A stretch of 8,862 nt of DNA from Ga0077527 sp032128415 (GTDB lineage Bacteria > Pseudomonadota > Gammaproteobacteria > Burkholderiales > SG8-41): positions 1 to 8,862 of the forward strand of contig JAQBGW010000110.1 of the NCBI GenBank assembly GCA_032128415.1. The letters are read 5' to 3'. Below the pieces are notes generated by a model that saw only the letters and a program-made list of their open reading frames with translations, made no database searches and had not been told where the DNA came from. Positions 5,872 to 8,862 of the stretch are shown piece by piece. A program made the translations under genes and the position numbers. Within the stretch, counting starts at the first letter, position 1; each line of letters opens with the position of its first letter.

Positions 5872-6996
5872 CTACAAGTAACAAGTACCATCAACGCAAT
5901 TCGCGCCTCCAGCCGGCGGCGCGCCGCCCAACGCACGCAACACCGGCGAGGACATGCGCCCCCATCCGGGAATGAATGCCGAGAACCGCCCTGCCTCGCC
6001 GCCGGCAACGAAAACGTGAATGTTGTCGGGACTGGGCACGATGGGCGTGCGCGCATCGGGCTCACGCTTGTACCAGACCGGCAGCGTGCGGTTGTAAATC
6101 TTGCCGTAGCGCTCGTTGCAGTAGAGGTCTTTCCACAGATTGCCCGAATGCGTCCACAGGTAATGGCGTATGTCGTGGCGCTTCCAGCCGTGTTTGGCGA
6201 TGGTCTGCGCGTGTTCGATGCCCAGCACCACGGCGCAATGCCCGCCGGACACCGCATTGTTGTTGCAGATAGTACTCATCGCCGAGCAGATGCTGTCGAG
6301 TATGCCCGGCGGATCATTGGCGAAATGATTGGTCACGCTGTGCGGTGGTTCGGCGGCGAGCACGAACACCGCGGAATCCTCGGCCTTGTAACCGTGTTCA
6401 ACGTGATACGGCGCGAACGGGCTCTGCTCCTCATTCTCGGCGATGCAGTACGTATATTTTCCGGGATGACCCAGCGTGCTTTTGTCGAGCAGCCCCGGCC
6501 AGGCGCCGCCGACGTTGAGCAGCATCAGCCGGATCGCGCGGCCAATGGTGGCATTGGCACGGTTGCCGGAGCCAAATACATTGCAACCGGAATTCATGCC
6601 GATCTCATTGCGTACCGGGCCGTTGACGATCAGCAGCGGGCTTGCCATGTGGGTCGTTGCCTGCACGCCGTTCAAGTTAAACGGCTGCGCGGTCAGCGCG
6701 AGCATTGCCGCTTCCACCACCGGCGCATACCCGGGCAGGCAACCCGCCATCACCATGTTGATCGCCAGCACCTCGCGCGTCAGGCTGCCCCAGCGCGGCG
6801 GTACGCGGCACAGCAGTTGCTGCGCATCACCACCGAGCGCGGCCATGACTGCGGCAACTTTCTCCGGCGTCGGCGGCACCAGCGGGAAACCATCCGAGTA
6901 GCCCTGCGCGTAGTACCACTCGATCAGGTCGGTGCCGGCAGGCGGAATTACGGCAGCGACTACGCCTGCCCGTGCCGTCTTCGCTCCACTACTCAT
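5872..6996 (-). CDS. Conserved protein of unknown function, partner of the UGSC selenoprotein
   Basis: A 374-aa protein that I recognise only as a conserved uncharacterised family, with no known reaction. Strongly conserved-looking blocks are YSDGFPLVPPTPEKV (33-47), MVMAGCLPGYAPVV (81-94), FNLNGVQATTH (106-116), PLLIVNGPVRNEIGMNSGCN (120-139), FGSGNRANATIGRA (141-154), GKYTYCIAENEEQSPF (179-194) and the C-terminal VAGGEAGRFSAFIPGWG (330-346). It has ten cysteines and ends in CVDGTCYL, a CX4C pair (Cys367, Cys372) four and nine residues into the last 11, suggestive of a flexible redox tail that could exchange electrons with the neighbouring selenol (inference). No signal peptide or membrane segment is evident. 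The ATG at 6996 is preceded by only a weak GGA; the A/T-rich spacer to the ligase stop is 33 bp. The selenoprotein starts 18 bp after its TAG, so a shared complex or pathway is likely. Confidence 0.8.
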   Translation of the reverse strand: MSSGAKTARAGVVAAVIPPAGTDLIEWYYAQGYSDGFPLVPPTPEKVAAVMAALGGDAQQLLCRVPPRWGSLTREVLAINMVMAGCLPGYAPVVEAAMLALTAQPFNLNGVQATTHMASPLLIVNGPVRNEIGMNSGCNVFGSGNRANATIGRAIRLMLLNVGGAWPGLLDKSTLGHPGKYTYCIAENEEQSPFAPYHVEHGYKAEDSAVFVLAAEPPHSVTNHFANDPPGILDSICSAMSTICNNNAVSGGHCAVVLGIEHAQTIAKHGWKRHDIRHYLWTHSGNLWKDLYCNERYGKIYNRTLPVWYKREPDARTPIVPSPDNIHVFVAGGEAGRFSAFIPGWGRMSSPVLRALGGAPPAGGANCVDGTCYL

Positions 6997-7029
6997 ATAA
7001 TATTATCCAATAAAAACAACAAGTTACCG

Positions 7030-8673
7030 CTATTTCACTAGCAAAGCCAAATCAACTGCGCGTGCCCGCAGTGCATTGTCTGCACGCAGCACCGCCTTGG
7101 CGATCTTGTGCGTGGGCGTGTGCGGCAGCGCGTCCATGAAGGCAACATAACGCGGCACCTTCTGTGGCGCAAGGCGCGCACGGCACCACTCGGCGATTTC
7201 CTCTGCAGTCACTTGTGCGCCCTGCTTGAGCGCGACAACGACGAAGATGTCGTCCTCACCCAGTGCGGAGGGCACGGCGATGGTGCCGGCCTCGGCCACC
7301 GCAGGGTGTTCGCCCACCACACGGTCGAGTTCGGCGGCGGCGATGTTCTCGCCGCGGCGGCGGATGATGTCGCGTTTGCGGGAAATAAAATAAAAATAAT
7401 CATCGGCATCGCGTTTGACCAGATCACCGGTTTTGAACCAATCATCGTGGAAGGTGTTGGTGGTCTGCTCCGGATCGCGGAAATAACCCTGCATGATGAT
7501 GGGCGTTTTTACCCATAGCTCGCCCGGTTCGCCAACCGGTACGTCGCGGCCCTGATCATCAACGACGCGGCACTCCGCCCACGGCTTAGACGGATCGGGA
7601 TGGCGACCGATGGGGCCCATGCTGCCCAGCTTCTGCGGGCCCTCATTTTCCACATCAAACGGATTGCAGGTGACGCCAGGGATTTCGGTCATGCCATAGC
7701 CACCGATGCGATGCGGCACCTTGAAATCGTTTTTGAAGGTCTCGTCCATGCTTGCGCGCACGCCGTACACTTTTTTGATGCGATGCGCCGGGCGGAATTC
7801 GCTGCGCGAGCGGTTTTTGAGGATGCTGCCGATGGCTTCGATGATATTGACCTGAGTGGCGCCGGTATCCACCGCGGTCTGCCAGAAGGTGGAAGCCGAA
7901 AATTTCGGAATAATCACCATACTGGCACCTGCCGCCAGCGTACCCGCCAGCGAATAAAACAACGCGTTGATGTGAAACAGCGGCAGTACGATCATCACCC
8001 GGTCGTCGTGCTGCAGGTAAACCCTCTGCATGAACGCCTCGCCGCAAGTAACAAAACTCCGCTGACAGTGCATCACGCCTTTCGGAAATCCCGTGGTGCC
8101 CGAGGTATAGACAATCAGGCAGGTGCTTTCGCCCGTAATGCTCTCGCCCGTAATGCTTTCGCCGGTGATGTCATCCGGCAATGCGGCCTGTGGCGCGGTC
8201 TTTACCAGGTCATCAAGCAGCGGCCCGCCATCGGCTGCCGCATCGAGCATGACTAACCACGCCGGCGTTTTCAGTCCCGCGGCCGCAGCGCGCGCCACCA
8301 CCAGCGTATCCTGCGTCGCCGCTACCGCGCTGACTTCAGCATGGTGCAGCACGTACCTCGCTTCTTCGACGCCAAACTCCGGATTCACCGGCACCATGAT
8401 CGCACCCACCCGCGCCAGCGCGAACAGCAGTAGCACATGACCGTCGCCGTTGCGTGCCATTACCGCCATGCGATCGCCCTTGCGTATGCCGCGCGCAGCC
8501 AGCACGCGCGCTGCAGCATCCACCGACTGCATGAATTCTCCCCAGGCCCACGTGCGTCCGCCGACCAGCATGAACGGACGTTGCGGATCACTCCCGGCAC
8601 GGCTCGCCAGCGCGCCGTTGAGCGTGTAGTCGTGACACGGATAGATTTGCAGAACTTCGAGTGGTTTTTTCAT
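7030..8673 (-). CDS. AMP-forming acyl-CoA synthetase/ligase (ANL superfamily)
   Basis: A 547-aa adenylate-forming enzyme that would activate a carboxylic acid to its acyl-CoA through an acyl-AMP. All core motifs are present: the phosphate loop YTSGTTGFPKG (189-199), GYGMTE (325-330), GELWVKTPIIMQGYF (384-398), the hinge-side TGDLVKRDADDYFYF (415-429) with RKRDIIRRRGENI following, and the C-terminal catalytic lysine in PTHKIAK (Lys523). Length is normal for the family. I chose the ATG at 8673 (MKKPLEVLQIY); the upstream TTG at 8730 adds 19 residues of non-conserved sequence and a weak promoter-like site falls within that stretch. Neither start has a strong Shine-Dalgarno. A triplicated ITGES (residues 169-183) precedes the phosphate loop. 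As first gene of the unit with the conserved partner and the UGSC selenoprotein, it may supply their CoA-thioester substrate (inference). Specificity cannot be read from the sequence. Confidence 0.93.
   Translation of the reverse strand: MKKPLEVLQIYPCHDYTLNGALASRAGSDPQRPFMLVGGRTWAWGEFMQSVDAAARVLAARGIRKGDRMAVMARNGDGHVLLLFALARVGAIMVPVNPEFGVEEARYVLHHAEVSAVAATQDTLVVARAAAAGLKTPAWLVMLDAAADGGPLLDDLVKTAPQAALPDDITGESITGESITGESTCLIVYTSGTTGFPKGVMHCQRSFVTCGEAFMQRVYLQHDDRVMIVLPLFHINALFYSLAGTLAAGASMVIIPKFSASTFWQTAVDTGATQVNIIEAIGSILKNRSRSEFRPAHRIKKVYGVRASMDETFKNDFKVPHRIGGYGMTEIPGVTCNPFDVENEGPQKLGSMGPIGRHPDPSKPWAECRVVDDQGRDVPVGEPGELWVKTPIIMQGYFRDPEQTTNTFHDDWFKTGDLVKRDADDYFYFISRKRDIIRRRGENIAAAELDRVVGEHPAVAEAGTIAVPSALGEDDIFVVVALKQGAQVTAEEIAEWCRARLAPQKVPRYVAFMDALPHTPTHKIAKAVLRADNALRARAVDLALLVK
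8125..8169 (-). repeat. Three tandem 15-bp repeats inside the ligase gene
   Basis: Three consecutive 15-bp units (8125-8139, 8140-8154, 8155-8169) read GCTTTCGCCCGTAAT with one change in the second and two in the third on the plus strand. They encode ITGES three times on the minus strand, in frame, in the linker just before the ATP-binding loop. The near identity indicates recent slippage expansion. Confidence 0.9.
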
Positions 8674-8705
8674 GGTCTGGACCGGGGGCGTGTCGCCGAT
8701 TCTGG

Positions 8706-8734
8706 CATACAATCTCTGTTCACTTTTCAATCAA
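8706..8734 (-). promoter_or_regulatory. Possible promoter of the acyl-CoA ligase operon
   Basis: On the minus strand TTGATT (8734-8729) and TGTATG (8711-8706) are separated by 17 bases, a weak sigma-70-like pair upstream of the ATG at 8673. On the plus strand the overlapping TACAAT (8708-8713) resembles a -10 box for the divergent gene at 8750, but no good -35 precedes it. This is the only intergenic space where the two divergent genes could have promoters. Confidence 0.25.
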
Positions 8735-8749
8735 GTCCACATACCAGCC

Positions 8750-8862
8750 ATGAGCTTCTTTACTCCGCCCGAACGCATCACTGCCGAAGTCTTCGCCGAG
8801 TTGCCGAAAAAATTTCGTCGCACCAAGGTGTCCGCCGAGCGCCTTGCTGCGGGTCGCCCGGC
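8750..8862 (+). CDS. SMP-30/gluconolactonase/LRE family protein, 3' end cut by window edge
   Basis: The first 37 codons of a plus-strand gene, starting MSFFTPPERITAEVFAELP and continuing KKFRRTKVSAERLAAGRPG. The beginning lines up with the SMP-30-type protein at 3080-4000 (MSFFEPPRLIEADVFAAVP, then DRLRK), sharing MSFF-PP, the following acidic residue plus VFA, and a basic RR/R-K stretch. That N-terminal signature is the only evidence, since the propeller and metal ligands lie outside the window. The ATG at 8750 is supported by this alignment; no strong Shine-Dalgarno is visible. It is divergent from the acyl-CoA ligase with about 76 bp between starts, which allows shared regulation. Confidence 0.75.
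   Translation, partial: MSFFTPPERITAEVFAELPKKFRRTKVSAERLAAGRP

Noticed and set aside
5350..7041. Long plus-strand open frame of 563 codons opposite the selenoprotein and its partner
   Set aside because: It is Arg/His/Gln-rich with no recognisable motif and lies antisense to well-supported genes. GC-rich codon bias opens this complementary frame.
8674..8730. TTG at 8730 as start of the acyl-CoA ligase
   Set aside because: It has no Shine-Dalgarno, the added 19 residues look non-conserved, and a possible promoter lies within the segment. The ATG at 8673 gives a typical family N-terminus.

Overview
The window looks like a GC-rich betaproteobacterial chromosome, most likely Burkholderiales or a relative. 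The main clue is two orphan Bug/TctC-type periplasmic solute receptors set among small-molecule catabolic genes (MmgE/PrpD, SMP-30 lactonase, ACMSD-type amidohydrolase, acyl-CoA ligase). This placement is an inference from gene content; no rRNA or marker gene is present. Almost everything is on the minus strand. Only a truncated gene at the right edge is on the plus strand.

Reading the minus strand from right to left: (1) an AMP-forming acyl-CoA ligase (8673-7030); (2) a 374-aa conserved protein of unknown function with a C-terminal CX4C (6996-5872); (3) a 180-aa UGSC-family selenoprotein (5853-5311) whose reading frame is interrupted by one in-frame TGA at 5568-5566. The TGA forms the U of a U-G-S-C motif. 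It is followed immediately by a hairpin with an 8-bp perfect stem and a UGUAU loop, which fits the bacterial SECIS pattern. A naive annotation would split this gene into two hypothetical ORFs. The unit closes with a probable intrinsic terminator (5281-5316).

After a 250-bp intergenic region carrying a hairpin and a 12-bp palindrome comes a second block: Bug receptor 2 (5060-4092), a short apparent remnant of a third Bug gene (4084-4019), an SMP-30/gluconolactonase-like enzyme (4000-3080), and Bug receptor 1 (3066-2095), whose Shine-Dalgarno overlaps the lactonase stop codon. A dispersed REP-like inverted repeat (1959-2012) separates these from an MmgE/PrpD-family protein (1939-566) and an ACMSD-like amidohydrolase that runs off the left edge (529-1).

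At the right edge a second SMP-30-type gene starts on the plus strand (8750 onward), divergent from the acyl-CoA ligase. Its N-terminus resembles that of the lactonase at 3080-4000. Together the genes suggest a catabolic accessory region: receptors capture an organic acid, and lactonase, hydratase/decarboxylase-type and amidohydrolase enzymes process it. Next to it lies a ligase/selenoprotein unit of unknown chemistry. No transporter membrane subunits, regulator, tRNA, rRNA, CRISPR array or transposase were seen.
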